Shown: positions 7,079 to 17,059, counted from the stretch's first letter. The stretch is DNA of 64,000 bases from Crossiella sp. SN42 (GCF_023897065.1 NZ_JAMHIV010000046.1:1-64000); one strand, 5' to 3'. The notes: generated by a model from the sequence alone, not told the origin. Program-made: numbers and translations.

Positions 7079-10000
7079 ATGGGCCCACTCGACCCCGCTG
7101 CCGGGACCGCCGCGTCCGAGCCCGGTCACAACCGCCAGGAGCTGCGGCTTGCCCTGTCCATGCGGGGTGGGGTGTCGCTGGCGGTGTGGATCGGTGGGGC
7201 GGCTTCGGAGATCGCGCGGTTGCGGTGTGCGCTGGCGGCGGACGATCCCGGGAACCCGTGGGCGGGGCTGGCTGGGCTGGCCGGGTACGAGTCGGTGCGG
7301 ATCGATGTGCTCACCGGGGCTTCGGCGGGTGGGCTGAACAGCGCGATCATGGCGGCGAGCCTGGTGTACGGGTTCCGGTTCGACGCCATCCGGGATCTCT
7401 GGGTGCAGTTGGGCGATCTGGACGCGATGTGCCGGGCGACGCCGACCATGTTCCAGGCGAAGCCGCCCTCGTTGCTGGAGGGGGACGGGTACTTCGGCAA
7501 GGAGCTGCGGCAGCGGTTGCAGAAGCTGGTGGCCGAGCCCGCCCGTGGGCCGTTGGCGGACCGGGTGGACCTGCTGCTGACCGCGACGCTGCTGGACCCG
7601 ATCACGGTGACCCGGTGGGACGACCGGCTGGCCACCATCCGGGAGCGGCGGCGCTCGGCCGCGTTCCGGTTCCGGCACCGGGGGTGTGCCGGGGATCCGT
7701 TGTCGGACTTCGCGGCGGGCACCGAGGCGCGGCGGACGGCGGCGCAGCTGGCGCAGGCGGCGCGGACGACCTCCTCCTTCCCGCTGGCGTTCGAGCCGGC
7801 GAATGTGCGGGCGCAGCCGGACACGCCGTCCGGCGAGGTGGATCTGAACGGGTGCTTCTCCGAGACCGCGCCTGCCGGGGCCAAGGCGTTCCAGGTCATC
7901 GACGGCGGGGTGCTGGACAACATTCCGGTGGGGGCGGCGATCAAGGCGATCGCGGCCTCGCCCGCGGACGGGCCGACCGAGCGGTGGCTGGTCTACCTCA
8001 ACCCCGAACCGATCGTGGGCACCACCGCGAAGCCGGTCAGCCAGCGGCGGCGCGGACTGCCGGTGGGGCTGGCGGCGCTGGCCGCCCGGTACAACCAGGA
8101 GTCCTTGCTCACCGACATCGAGGAGCTGGACGCGCACAACCGGGAGGTGCGGCGGATCGAGCTGCGGCGGCGGGCGCTGTTCGCGCCGCTGACCGCGCTG
8201 CCGGTCGCCGAGCGCGGGACCGGGCTCACCGAGCTGGTGCGCCGGATCGGGCCTGCGCACGCGCACCTGCGGGCCTGCCTGGACGCCGAGCGGATCACCG
8301 TCACGCTGCTCGACCCGGGCAAGCGGCCGCCCGGTCTGCTGCGCCGCGCCCCGCTGCACGACGATCCGGTGGCCGGGTGGTCGCCGCAGGCCCGGCGCTC
8401 GGTGGCGCCGCGGCTGACCGAGGTGCTCGCCGCCGCGGCCGCCGCGGATCCGGAGACCGTGTTCGCCGATGTCACCGCGCTCGGCGCGGCGGTGGACCTG
8501 TGCATCCGCTGGGCTCGGGAACTGGAACTGTGGGCTGACGAGGCCTATCTGCCCGCGATCGGCGAGGTCAAGGCGGTGCTGTACCGGCTGCGCCAGATCG
8601 CCGACGTGCTGGCCGACCACGCGGACGGGCGCTGGCCCGCGCTGGCCGCGGCCGAGCCGGGTGAACCCACCGACCTGCGGGCCTGGGTCAGCGCCACCTT
8701 CGAGGAGTACCGGCAGGCGCAGCGCGAGCTGGGGCCAGGGGTGAGCGAGCCGCTGGGCTGGGTGCTGGAGGCCGCGCTCACCCCCGATCCCGGTGACGAG
8801 CAGGAGCAGGTCGAGGCGAACAAGCGGTTCCAGGGACGGCTGCTCGAACTGGCCGAGGCGCTGGAAGCCGACGGGGTGGAGGAGCGGGAGCAGGACCTGG
8901 AACCCAGGGCGGTGGACGCGCTCGGGCTGGCCTGGCCCGCCGTCTACACCGCGGCCACCCGGCTGGCCGAGGCCGCGCCGCGCCGCCCGCGCAGCACCGA
9001 CACCGAGCTGGACGCCGTGGTGCACCAGCTGCTGGAGACCGCGCCCGACCTGCCGATCACGCTGGCCCAGGTGGTCGCGCTCACCGCACCGCTGCACGCG
9101 GCGCAGAGCGCGGGCGGGCGGATCAGGTTCATGCGCATCGCCAGTGACGCGCCCACCCCGATCAACTTCCGGGAACTGTTGGCGGGCAAGGACAACCTCA
9201 GCCCGGACGACAAGCTCTGCGGCACCGACCTGGGCGCGTTCGCCGCCTTCTGCTCGGCGAAGTGGCGGGCCAACGACTGGATGTGGGGCAGGCTGGACGC
9301 CGCGGCCAGCCTGGTCTCGCTGCTCACCGATCCGGCCCGGCTGCGCGAGTTCGCCCGCGGCCGGGAGCTGGACGAGCTCTTCGCCGACATCGAGCGGATC
9401 GCCACCACCCCGCCCGGCCCGGTCGAGCTGGGCACGGAGAACCCGGTGGCGGACAAGGAATGGCGGCGTTTCCTCAGCAGGCGGTTCGAGACCCGCCGGG
9501 AGGCGGTGCGGGCCGAGCTGGCCGAGGTGCTCGCGCCCAACCCGGTGCCGCCCGCGCTGCGCGAGACCAGGGCCGCGCTCACCGAACGCGTGCAGTGGGC
9601 GGTGATCGCCGCCGAGATGTCCTTTGTGGACAGTGTCGAGCTGGGGGCCAACCCGGGCAGCCCGGAACCCGCCGCGCCGGTGCCGCCGGGCGCGCTGGAG
9701 AAGAAGGTCGCCGAGTACCAGGTGGGGCACCAGGAGATCAGGGACCTGGGCGATGTGCGGATGGCGCGCACCGCGATCCGGCTCGGCCTGCTCGCGCACC
9801 GCACCATCAAGCCGGAGTCGCACACGGTGCCGATGGTCGCCGCCCGGGTGGCCATGTCCGCGCTGAAACCGCTGCTGCTGGCCGTGCTGTTCTTCGTCAC
9901 CGCGCCGGAACGCGCGCTGCTGACCACCGCGGTCGCGCTGGCCGGGCTGGTCACCGCGCACCGCCCGGACGACTGGGTGGACATTCCCTGGTGGACCAGG

Positions 10001-10459
10001 GTCGGGCCGACGGTGTGGGACTTCGGCCGCTGGGCGCTGGTGGTGGCCACCGTGCCGGTGGTCTTCCTCGCGGCCAGGGCCGCGGTCCGCGCGGTGCGCC
10101 GCAGGTCCGTCGGCGGGGTGCGCAGGCCCGCCGCGCTGGCCGGGCTCGGCGTGCTGGCCGGCGCGGGCGGGGTGTACGCGGCCTCGGCCGGGCTCTCCTT
10201 CGGTCCGGCCGCGATCACCGTGGGCGCGGCGCTGACCACCTGGCTGGCCACCTGCTGGATGCGGGTGGACCGCAGGGTGCTGGCCGCCCTGCTCAGCGCG
10301 GCCGTCTTCGCCGGTGGCGCGCTGCTCTTCGCCGGCTACGGACTGCCGATCGGGTGGTGGTTCACCGCCTGCGCGGTGGTGGCCACCTACGCGGTCACCG
10401 CGCTGGCCAGCCTCACCGACACGCTCCCGGAACGCCGGCCGCATGAGTTCTCCAGGTAA
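7079..10459 (+). CDS. Large patatin-like phospholipase with C-terminal membrane region
   Basis: 1126 aa. The patatin catalytic dyad is visible: glycine-rich oxyanion loop RGGVSLAVW (29-37), nucleophile in GASAGG (Ser82) and Asp in IDGGVLDN (Asp275). A long middle region with no recognised motif resembles the DUF3376 extension found in large actinobacterial patatins. The last ~220 residues hold four to six hydrophobic segments from about residue 920, so the protein is anchored in the membrane. Predicted activity is lipid acyl hydrolysis; the substrate is unknown. The gene stands alone. It has no clear SD and a palindrome directly upstream. Confidence 0.85.
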   Translation: MGPLDPAAGTAASEPGHNRQELRLALSMRGGVSLAVWIGGAASEIARLRCALAADDPGNPWAGLAGLAGYESVRIDVLTGASAGGLNSAIMAASLVYGFRFDAIRDLWVQLGDLDAMCRATPTMFQAKPPSLLEGDGYFGKELRQRLQKLVAEPARGPLADRVDLLLTATLLDPITVTRWDDRLATIRERRRSAAFRFRHRGCAGDPLSDFAAGTEARRTAAQLAQAARTTSSFPLAFEPANVRAQPDTPSGEVDLNGCFSETAPAGAKAFQVIDGGVLDNIPVGAAIKAIAASPADGPTERWLVYLNPEPIVGTTAKPVSQRRRGLPVGLAALAARYNQESLLTDIEELDAHNREVRRIELRRRALFAPLTALPVAERGTGLTELVRRIGPAHAHLRACLDAERITVTLLDPGKRPPGLLRRAPLHDDPVAGWSPQARRSVAPRLTEVLAAAAAADPETVFADVTALGAAVDLCIRWARELELWADEAYLPAIGEVKAVLYRLRQIADVLADHADGRWPALAAAEPGEPTDLRAWVSATFEEYRQAQRELGPGVSEPLGWVLEAALTPDPGDEQEQVEANKRFQGRLLELAEALEADGVEEREQDLEPRAVDALGLAWPAVYTAATRLAEAAPRRPRSTDTELDAVVHQLLETAPDLPITLAQVVALTAPLHAAQSAGGRIRFMRIASDAPTPINFRELLAGKDNLSPDDKLCGTDLGAFAAFCSAKWRANDWMWGRLDAAASLVSLLTDPARLREFARGRELDELFADIERIATTPPGPVELGTENPVADKEWRRFLSRRFETRREAVRAELAEVLAPNPVPPALRETRAALTERVQWAVIAAEMSFVDSVELGANPGSPEPAAPVPPGALEKKVAEYQVGHQEIRDLGDVRMARTAIRLGLLAHRTIKPESHTVPMVAARVAMSALKPLLLAVLFFVTAPERALLTTAVALAGLVTAHRPDDWVDIPWWTRVGPTVWDFGRWALVVATVPVVFLAARAAVRAVRRRSVGGVRRPAALAGLGVLAGAGGVYAASAGLSFGPAAITVGAALTTWLATCWMRVDRRVLAALLSAAVFAGGALLFAGYGLPIGWWFTACAVVATYAVTALASLTDTLPERRPHEFSR

Positions 10460-10581
10460 TTCATGATCGAACTACGCGGCAGAATTGATCGGCCACTAAT
10501 TGTCGTCGAATTCAGTGAGATGGCACACGAAAACGCAACCTGGCTTGCTTTGCGGGGGTGCTGACCAGCGAGTCTGCTGGC

Positions 10582-10722
10582 ATGTTCTTTTTCCGGAAAC
10601 GCACCGACGATGATCTTTTGGAACGCAGTCTGCGCCCCTGCGACGGTTGTGCCGCGGACGTCCATGTTTATGCCGAGACCTGTCGGCACTGCGGGGCCAG
10701 CCTGGAGCTGGTGGCCGGCTGA
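10582..10722 (+). CDS. 46-aa zinc-ribbon-like small protein
   Basis: 46 aa, ATG to TGA. It begins MFFFRKRTDDDLLERSL and carries two CxxC pairs, CDGC and CRHC, 12 residues apart, followed by GASLELVAG. This is the pattern of a minimal zinc ribbon. The 122 bp upstream and the start of the gene are noticeably more AT-rich than the surroundings. No family name is claimed. The two intact CxxC knuckles in frame argue that it is a real gene. Confidence 0.55.
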   Translation: MFFFRKRTDDDLLERSLRPCDGCAADVHVYAETCRHCGASLELVAG

Positions 10723-10821
10723 CCCGCTGTGGTGAGCACCTTCACAGCGCGCGACCACCCCGAAGCAGCCATACTCGCCGGTAACAAACCGCGCCTACAG
10801 TGCTGTAGAAAGGGGAGCGTC

Positions 10822-12018
10822 GTGGCCAGGCTCGCCCAGACCGCCGGTCTCACCGACATCCAGCAGGAGATCCTCAGCACCGTCCGCGCGTTCGTGGACA
10901 AGGAGATCATCCCGCACGCGCAGGCCCTGGAACACGGTGACAGCTATCCCGCGGACATCGTCGAGGGCATGAAGGAGATGGGCCTGTTCGGGCTCACCAT
11001 CCCCGAGGAGTACGGCGGGCTCGGCGAGTCCCTGCTGACCTACGCGCTGGTGGTCGAGGAGATCGCCCGCGGCTGGATGAGCGTCTCCGGCGTGATCAAC
11101 ACCCACTTCATCGTGGCGCACATGGTCAAGCAGCACGCCACCGATGAGCAGAAGCAGGACCTGCTGCCCCGGATGGCCACCGGCGACCTGCGCGGCTCCT
11201 TCTCCATGTCCGAGCCGGAACTGGGCTCCGACGTGGCCGCGATCCGCACCCGCGCGGTGCGCGAGGGCGACAGCTACCTGATCAACGGCCAGAAGATGTG
11301 GCTGACCAACGGTGGCACCTCCAACCTGACCGCGGTGCTGGTGCGCACCGACGAGGGCCGGGAGAAGCCGCACCAGAACCTGACCACCTTCCTGGTGGAG
11401 AAGCCCACCGGTTACGGCGAGGTGCTGCCCGGCCTGACCGTGCCCGGCAAGATCGACAAGATGGGCTACAAGGGCGTCGACACCACCGAGATGGTCTTCG
11501 ACGACTTCCGGATCGGCGCGGAGGCGATCCTCGGCGGCGAGTCCGGCAAGGGCTTCGCGCACATGATGGACGGCGTCGAGGTGGGCCGGGTGAACGTGGC
11601 CGCGCGCGCCTGCGGCATCGCCATCCGCGCCTTCGAGCTGGCCGTCTCCTACGCCCAGCAGCGCACCACCTTCGGCAAGCCGATCGCCCAGCACCAGGCG
11701 ATCGCGTTCAAGCTGGCCGAGATGGCCACCAAGGTCGAGGCCGCGCACCTGATGATGGTCAACGCCGCCCGGCTCAAGGACTCCGGCGCGCGCAACGACG
11801 TCGAGGCCGGCATGGCCAAGCTGATCGCCAGCGAGTACTGCGTGGAGGTCACCCAGGAGGCCTTCCGCATCCACGGCGGCTACGGCTACTCCAAGGAGTA
11901 CGAGATCGAGCGCCTGATGCGCGAGGCGCCGTTCCTGCTCATCGGCGAGGGCACCAGCGAGATCCAGAAGACGATCATCAGCAGGGGACTGCTGCGTGAC
12001 TACGGTCTCCGGAACTGA
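10822..12018 (+). CDS. Acyl-CoA dehydrogenase
   Basis: 398 aa from GTG 10822, which has the SD AAAGGGGAG 4-12 nt upstream; the open frame extends further but without an SD. It is an FAD-dependent acyl-CoA dehydrogenase. Visible motifs are the substrate/FAD segment FSMSEPELGSDVAAIRT, NGQKMWLTNGGT, RTTFGKPIAQHQAI, IHGGYGYSKEYEIERLMRE, and the C-terminal GEGTSEIQKTII with the region of the usual catalytic Glu. Length is normal. It is not adjacent to the other fatty-acid genes, and no copy of their operator lies upstream. Confidence 0.9.
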   Translation: MARLAQTAGLTDIQQEILSTVRAFVDKEIIPHAQALEHGDSYPADIVEGMKEMGLFGLTIPEEYGGLGESLLTYALVVEEIARGWMSVSGVINTHFIVAHMVKQHATDEQKQDLLPRMATGDLRGSFSMSEPELGSDVAAIRTRAVREGDSYLINGQKMWLTNGGTSNLTAVLVRTDEGREKPHQNLTTFLVEKPTGYGEVLPGLTVPGKIDKMGYKGVDTTEMVFDDFRIGAEAILGGESGKGFAHMMDGVEVGRVNVAARACGIAIRAFELAVSYAQQRTTFGKPIAQHQAIAFKLAEMATKVEAAHLMMVNAARLKDSGARNDVEAGMAKLIASEYCVEVTQEAFRIHGGYGYSKEYEIERLMREAPFLLIGEGTSEIQKTIISRGLLRDYGLRN

Positions 12019-12094
12019 ATTCCGCGCGCGTCGGAGGGCGTAAACCGGGCAACCTTGGCAGGATTGAGGCTTCAGTCCTGCGGAGGTGCTTGTC

Positions 12095-12610
12095 TTGACC
12101 AGTTCGTTCTCCGGTTCCCGGCCCGGTGGCCTGCCCACCCCGCCCACCGGGTGGCCGATCGGCTCCTACGCCAAGTACGAGGAGGCGCAGCGGGCGGTCG
12201 ACTACCTCGCCGACAGTTCCTTCCCGGTGCAGGACGTGACCATCGTCGGGGTGGACCTGATGCTGGTGGAGCGCGTCACCGGGCGACTGACCTGGGGCAA
12301 GGTGCTGGGCACCGGCGCGGCCTCCGGGGCCTGGTTCGGCCTGTTCGTCGGTGTGCTGGTGAGCCTGTTCAGCAACCAGCAGGGGCTCGCGCTCGGCCCG
12401 ATCCTGATCTCGTTGATCACCGGCGTGGTGTTCTTCATGATCTTCGCCGCGGCCGGGTACGCCACCCAGCGCGGCAAGCGGGACTTCGTCTCGGCCAGCC
12501 AGCTGGTGGCCGGTCGCTACGACGTGCTCTGCTCGCCGCGCAACGCTGAGCAGGGCAGGGACATGCTGGCCAAGCTCGCCATGCGCGGGCCGATCTCCAA
12601 GACGGACTGA
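12095..12610 (+). CDS. General stress protein 17M-like (YflT domain) membrane protein
   Basis: 171 aa. TTG 12095 is chosen because GGAGG (12082-12086) lies 8 nt upstream; the in-frame GTG at 12086 overlaps that SD. The N-terminal half fits the YflT/GSP17M domain (IGSYAKYEEAQRAVDYLADSS, VTIVGVDL). The central glycine-rich hydrophobic stretch (about residues 72-127) gives two membrane segments. This combination is common in actinobacteria and poorly characterised. A stress role is inferred from the domain name only. Confidence 0.75.
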   Translation: MTSSFSGSRPGGLPTPPTGWPIGSYAKYEEAQRAVDYLADSSFPVQDVTIVGVDLMLVERVTGRLTWGKVLGTGAASGAWFGLFVGVLVSLFSNQQGLALGPILISLITGVVFFMIFAAAGYATQRGKRDFVSASQLVAGRYDVLCSPRNAEQGRDMLAKLAMRGPISKTD

Positions 12611-12636
12611 CTGGGTAACGCTGCGCCGAACGGGTA

Positions 12637-12648
12637 GGAAAATTTTCC
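12637..12648. promoter_or_regulatory. AT-core palindrome upstream of lpqY
   Basis: GGAAAATTTTCC is a perfect 12-bp palindrome, extended by outer GT/AC pairs. It lies in the 220-bp gap before the lpqY-sugABC operon and stands out in this GC-rich DNA. It is a candidate operator or promoter element. The rest of the gap shows only a weak hairpin (CGACGA / TCGTCG, about 12740-12770). Confidence 0.4.
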
Positions 12649-12830
12649 CACTTCTGTGTTTCTGAATCGTTGCTGCTTGCCGGTTGCGGCCACTGATCAG
12701 CGGCTCTAGGTTCGGTTCCCAACTCCGGGAGGGCACGACGAGGTGCCCGTTCTCACGCTTCGTCGGCCAGGTCGTCTGCACGCGGTCCAGGCTTGCCTTC
12801 CGGGTTTCAGCAGGAAGGGAGGCAGGGCGC

Positions 12831-14111
12831 ATGGATGGCCCCTGGCGAGGCAGTCGGACCAGACGCGTACGGACGTTGAGCTTGCTCACCGCCGCCGTGG
12901 TCGCCACACCGGTGCTGGCCGCGTGTGGTGGCGGCGAGTCCGGTGGCAACATCATCAACCTCTACGGCGCACCGGAACAGAACTTCCAGAAGGTGGTCGA
13001 CCGCTGCAACCAGCAGGCGGCAGGCAAGTACCAGATCGTGTGGAACAAGCTGCCCAGGGAAGCCGACGGCCAGCGCGAGCAGCAGGTGCGCAGGCTCGCC
13101 GCCGAGGACGACGAGATGGACATCGTCTACCTGGACAGCCCGTGGCTGGCCGAGTTCGCCGAGGCGGGCTGGCTGCTGGAGTGGACGGGACAGAACAAGG
13201 CGGAGGCCGAGGCCGACGTGCTGGCCGGCCCGCTGGAGTCCACCCGGTACAAGGGCAAGACCTACGCGGCCACCAAGAACACCAACGTCCAGCTGCTCTG
13301 GTACCGCGACGACGTGGTGTCCACGCCGCCGAAGACCTGGGGCGAGATGATCTCCCAGGCCCAGCAGCTCAAGGCCGAGGGCAAGCCGCACACCGCGGTG
13401 CTCACCGGCGCGCAGTACGAGGGACTGGTGGTGCACTACAACACCCTGGTCGCCTCGCTCGGCGGGAAGATCATCTCTGACGACGGCACCAGGGCCGTGG
13501 TGGACGAGGGCGCGGTCAAGGCCCTGCAGCTGCTCAAGGACTTCGCCACCTCCGGCATCGCCAGCGCCTCGCTGACCAACTCCAAGGAGGACGGGGTCCG
13601 GCTGGAGTTCGAGAAGGGCAACGCGGCCTTCCAGCTGAACTGGCCGTTCGTCTACCCGGCCATGCAGAAGGGCAACCCGGAGCTGGCCAAGAAGTTCAAG
13701 TGGGCGCGGTTCCCCGGCGCGACGGCGGACCAGCCCAGCCGGGTCACCATCGGCGGCGCGAACTGGGGCGTGAGCCGGTACACCCGCAAGCCCGAGCTGG
13801 CCTTCGCCGCCACGCTCTGCCTGCGCAGCCCGGAGAACCAGTTGTTCTCCGCGCTCAACGACGGTGTGCCGCCGACCATCGACTCGGTCTACGACCGGCC
13901 GGAGATGCTCGAGGAGTACCCGTTCAAGGAGACCATCCGCGAGGAGCTGCGGGATGCCTCCAACCGGCCGATGACGCCGGCCTGGCAGAACGTCGCCTCG
14001 GTGATGTCGCTCATCCTGTCCCCGCCCTCGGCCATCGACCCGGAGAAGACCGCGGCCCGGCTGCGGACCGAGGTCCAGGAGGCGCTCGACTCGAAGGGGG
14101 TGATGCCGTAA
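12831..14111 (+). CDS. lpqY: LpqY-like trehalose ABC transporter substrate-binding lipoprotein
   Basis: 426 aa, ATG with SD GGAAGGGAGG upstream. A twin-Arg-containing n-region and hydrophobic stretch end in the lipobox LAAC (around Cys36), so it is a lipid-anchored extracytoplasmic binding protein. The family 1 solute-binding fold and local words DRCNQQ, NKLPREADGQREQQVRRLAAED and WLAEFAEAGW match my recollection of mycobacterial LpqY. The gene order LpqY-permease-permease-ATPase is the same as in the trehalose-recycling LpqY-SugABC system. Trehalose is therefore the best substrate guess; maltose-type sugars remain possible. The stop overlaps the next start (TAATG). Confidence 0.82.
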   Translation: MDGPWRGSRTRRVRTLSLLTAAVVATPVLAACGGGESGGNIINLYGAPEQNFQKVVDRCNQQAAGKYQIVWNKLPREADGQREQQVRRLAAEDDEMDIVYLDSPWLAEFAEAGWLLEWTGQNKAEAEADVLAGPLESTRYKGKTYAATKNTNVQLLWYRDDVVSTPPKTWGEMISQAQQLKAEGKPHTAVLTGAQYEGLVVHYNTLVASLGGKIISDDGTRAVVDEGAVKALQLLKDFATSGIASASLTNSKEDGVRLEFEKGNAAFQLNWPFVYPAMQKGNPELAKKFKWARFPGATADQPSRVTIGGANWGVSRYTRKPELAFAATLCLRSPENQLFSALNDGVPPTIDSVYDRPEMLEEYPFKETIREELRDASNRPMTPAWQNVASVMSLILSPPSAIDPEKTAARLRTEVQEALDSKGVMP

Positions 14112-15013
14112 TGGCTACCAAAGTCGTGCTCAGCGAAGGGAAGAAGGCTGAGCGCAAGCTCGGCCTGCTGCTGTGCGCCCCCGCCGCGCTGGTGATGGTC
14201 GCGGTCACCGGCTGGCCGATCATCTACTCGGTCTGGCTGTCCCTGCAGCGGTTCGACCTGAAGTTCCCGGACAAGCGGGAGTTCGTCGGCCTGGACAACT
14301 ACGTGGCCGTGCTGGGCAACAGCTACTGGTGGACCGCGTTCGGGATCACCTCGTTGCTGACCCTGGTCACCGTGGTGATCGAGCTGGTGCTGGGCATGGC
14401 GCTGGCCATGATCATGCACCGCACCATCGTCGGGCGCGGGCTGGTGCGCACCTCGGCGCTGATCCCCTACGGCATCGTGACCGTGGTGGCCGCGTTCTCC
14501 TGGCGCTACGCCTGGACGCCCGGCACCGGGTACCTGGCCGAGTGGTTCGCCGGGGAGGCCGCGCCACTGACCGACAAGGTCCAGTCACTGATGATCATCT
14601 CGGTGGCGGAGATCTGGAAGACCACGCCGTTCATGGCCCTGCTGCTGATGGCCGGGCTGGCGCTGGTGCCGGATGACCTGCTCAAGGCCGCCGCGCTGGA
14701 CGGCGCCTCCGGCTGGCAGCGCTTCACCAAGGTCATCGTGCCGATGATGAAGCCGGCCATCCTGGTCGCGCTGCTGTTCCGCACCCTGGACGCCTTCCGC
14801 ATCTTCGACAACATCTTCGTGCTCACCGGCGGTGCGCAGGAGACGTCCTCGGTGTCGATGCTGACCTACAACAACCTGATCAAGGGGTTGAACCTGGGCA
14901 TCGGGTCCACCATGTCGGTGCTGATCTTCATCGCGGTGGCGATCATCGCCTTCGTGTTCATCAAGGTGTTCGGCACCGCGGCACCCGGCAGCGACCCGCA
15001 GGGGAGGCGTTGA
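14111..15013 (+). CDS. sugA: SugA-like sugar ABC transporter permease
   Basis: 300 aa, ATG overlapping the lpqY stop. Six hydrophobic segments, the first at about residues 17-42. The binding-protein-dependent transport (EAA) loop is [19 protein letters not shown] near residue 195, which docks on the ATPase. It is the MalF/UgpA-type subunit of the importer. The stop overlaps the next start. Confidence 0.85.
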   Translation: MATKVVLSEGKKAERKLGLLLCAPAALVMVAVTGWPIIYSVWLSLQRFDLKFPDKREFVGLDNYVAVLGNSYWWTAFGITSLLTLVTVVIELVLGMALAMIMHRTIVGRGLVRTSALIPYGIVTVVAAFSWRYAWTPGTGYLAEWFAGEAAPLTDKVQSLMIISVAEIWKTTPFMALLLMAGLALVPDDLLKAAALDGASGWQRFTKVIVPMMKPAILVALLFRTLDAFRIFDNIFVLTGGAQETSSVSMLTYNNLIKGLNLGIGSTMSVLIFIAVAIIAFVFIKVFGTAAPGSDPQGRR

Positions 15014-15855
15014 TGGCCATCGGTGGAGCCGAGACGACCGGCCGCAAGTGGAGCTGGGGCCTGCTGAACACCGTTGTGGTGATCTACGCGCTGTTCCCGG
15101 TGCTGTGGATCGTCTCGCTGTCCTTCAAGACCCCCAAGGCGGTCAAGGACGGCGGTCTGCTGCCGAGTGAGTGGACGCTGGCCAACTACGAGGCGATCTT
15201 CAACACCACCGGGTTCCTCCGGCCGCTGGTCAACTCGATCGGCATCGCGATCATCGCCACCGCCATCGCGGTGGTGCTGGGCACCATGGCGGCCTACGCG
15301 ATCGCCAGGCTGGACTTCCCCGGCAAGCGGGCGCTGGTCGGCGTCTCGCTGCTGATCGCGATGTTCCCGCAGGTCTCGCTGGTCTCGCCGTTGTTCGACA
15401 TCGAGCGCTCGCTCGGGTTGTTCGACACCTGGCCGGGCCTGATCCTGCCGTACATCACCTTCTCCCTGCCGCTGGCGATCTACACGCTCTCGGCGTTCTT
15501 CCGGGAGATCCCGTGGGAGCTGGAGAAGGCCGCCAAGATGGACGGGGCCACCCCGAGCCAGGCGTTCTTCAAGGTGGTCGCCCCGCTGGCGGCGCCGGGG
15601 GTGTTCACCACGGCCATCCTGGTGTTCATCTTCTGCTGGAACGACTTCCTGTTCGCAATCTCGCTGACCTCCACCGAGACCTCGCGAACGGTGCCGGCGG
15701 CACTGGCGTTCTTCACCGGGGACTCGCAGTTCGAGGACCCCACCGGCACCACCTCCGCGGCCGCGGTCGTGATCACGGTGCCGATCATTCTGTTCGTGTT
15801 GTTCTTCCAGCGCCGCATCGTCGCCGGGCTGACGTCCGGCGCCGTGAAGGGGTGA
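15013..15855 (+). CDS. sugB: SugB-like sugar ABC transporter permease
   Basis: 280 aa, ATG sharing bases with the sugA stop (TGATG). MalG-type permease with six hydrophobic segments. The EAA loop [21 protein letters not shown] lies at about residues 174-194. It pairs with SugA to form the membrane channel. Confidence 0.85.
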   Translation: MAIGGAETTGRKWSWGLLNTVVVIYALFPVLWIVSLSFKTPKAVKDGGLLPSEWTLANYEAIFNTTGFLRPLVNSIGIAIIATAIAVVLGTMAAYAIARLDFPGKRALVGVSLLIAMFPQVSLVSPLFDIERSLGLFDTWPGLILPYITFSLPLAIYTLSAFFREIPWELEKAAKMDGATPSQAFFKVVAPLAAPGVFTTAILVFIFCWNDFLFAISLTSTETSRTVPAALAFFTGDSQFEDPTGTTSAAAVVITVPIILFVLFFQRRIVAGLTSGAVKG

Positions 15856-15863
15856 GGTGAGTC

Positions 15864-17054
15864 GTGGCCGACATCGTGTTGGACAAGGTGACCAAGAAGT
15901 ACCCGGACGGCGCGCTCGCCGTGCAGGAGGTGAACGTCGAGATCGCCGACGGTGAGTTCATCATCCTGGTGGGCCCTTCCGGTTGCGGGAAGTCCACGAC
16001 GCTGAACATGATCGCGGGCCTGGAGGACATCACCTCCGGCGAGCTGCGCATCGGCGGGGAGCGGGTCAACGAGCGGGCGCCCAAGGACCGGGACATCGCC
16101 ATGGTGTTCCAGTCCTACGCGCTCTACCCGCACATGACCGTGCGGGAGAACATGGCCTTCCCGCTGCGGCTGGCCAAGGTGGACAACGCCACCGTGGAGC
16201 GCAAGGTCAACGAGGCCGCCGAGGTGCTCGACCTGGGTCAGCACCTGGACCGCAAGCCGGCCAACCTCTCCGGTGGCCAGCGCCAGCGGGTGGCCATGGG
16301 CCGGGCGATCGTGCGTAGCCCCAAGGCGTTCCTGATGGACGAGCCACTGTCCAACCTGGACGCCAAGCTGCGCGTGCAGATGCGCACCGAGGTCTCCCGG
16401 CTGCAGAAGAAGCTGGGCACCACCATGGTGTACGTGACGCACGACCAGACCGAGGCGATGACCCTCGGCGACCGGGTCGTGGTCATGCGCGGCGGTGTGG
16501 TGCAGCAGATCGGCGCCCCGCAGTTCCTCTACGAGAACCCGGCGAACCTGTTCGTGGCCGGGTTCATCGGCTCCCCGGCGATGAACTTCGTGCCGGCGAC
16601 CCTGGAGGAGGGCACGGTCCGCAGCGGCCTGGGCGACATCCCGCTCTCGGACCGGGTGCGCTCGCTGGTCTCGCAGGCGGGCGCGGGCCGCGAGGTGATC
16701 GTGGGCGTGCGCCCCGAGCACTTCGAGGACGCCGCGATCGTGGACCCGGTGGCCAAGGCCCGCGGCGCGATCTTCACCGCGCACGTGGACGTGCTGGAGT
16801 CGATGGGCTCGGACAAGTACGCCTACTTCACCGTCTCCGGCGAGCGCGCCAGCTCGGCGGACCTGGAGGAGCTGGCCGCGGACGCCGGCCTGACCGACAT
16901 CGGGTCCAGCAGCGCCGAGGGCAGCCAGATCATCTCCCGGCTGTCCGCGACCTCCGGCGCGACGGAGGGGCAGCCGCTGGAGGTCTGGTTCGACCCGGAC
17001 AAGATCCAGCTGTTCGACCCGCAGTCGGGCAAGAACCTGACGTACTCCAGCTGA
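15864..17054 (+). CDS. sugC: SugC/UgpC-like sugar ABC transporter ATPase
   Basis: 396 aa, GTG start, 8 nt after sugB. Walker A GPSGCGKST (37-45), Q-loop in VFQSYALYPHM, signature LSGGQRQRV (about 135), Walker B FLMDEP (about 156), D-loop SNLDAK and switch VTHDQTEAM. The C-terminal ~150 residues form the TOBE/OB regulatory domain (VGVRPEHFED) seen in MalK/UgpC-type ATPases. It energises the importer from the cytosolic face. It is the last gene of the operon, followed by a strong hairpin. Confidence 0.9.
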   Translation: MADIVLDKVTKKYPDGALAVQEVNVEIADGEFIILVGPSGCGKSTTLNMIAGLEDITSGELRIGGERVNERAPKDRDIAMVFQSYALYPHMTVRENMAFPLRLAKVDNATVERKVNEAAEVLDLGQHLDRKPANLSGGQRQRVAMGRAIVRSPKAFLMDEPLSNLDAKLRVQMRTEVSRLQKKLGTTMVYVTHDQTEAMTLGDRVVVMRGGVVQQIGAPQFLYENPANLFVAGFIGSPAMNFVPATLEEGTVRSGLGDIPLSDRVRSLVSQAGAGREVIVGVRPEHFEDAAIVDPVAKARGAIFTAHVDVLESMGSDKYAYFTVSGERASSADLEELAADAGLTDIGSSSAEGSQIISRLSATSGATEGQPLEVWFDPDKIQLFDPQSGKNLTYSS

Positions 17055-17059
17055 GCACA

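Noticed and set aside
7064-10444. Long open frame antisense to the patatin gene
   Set aside because: Its translation is low-complexity Arg/Gly/Pro/His, follows from GC-skewed third positions of the real gene, and shows no domain.
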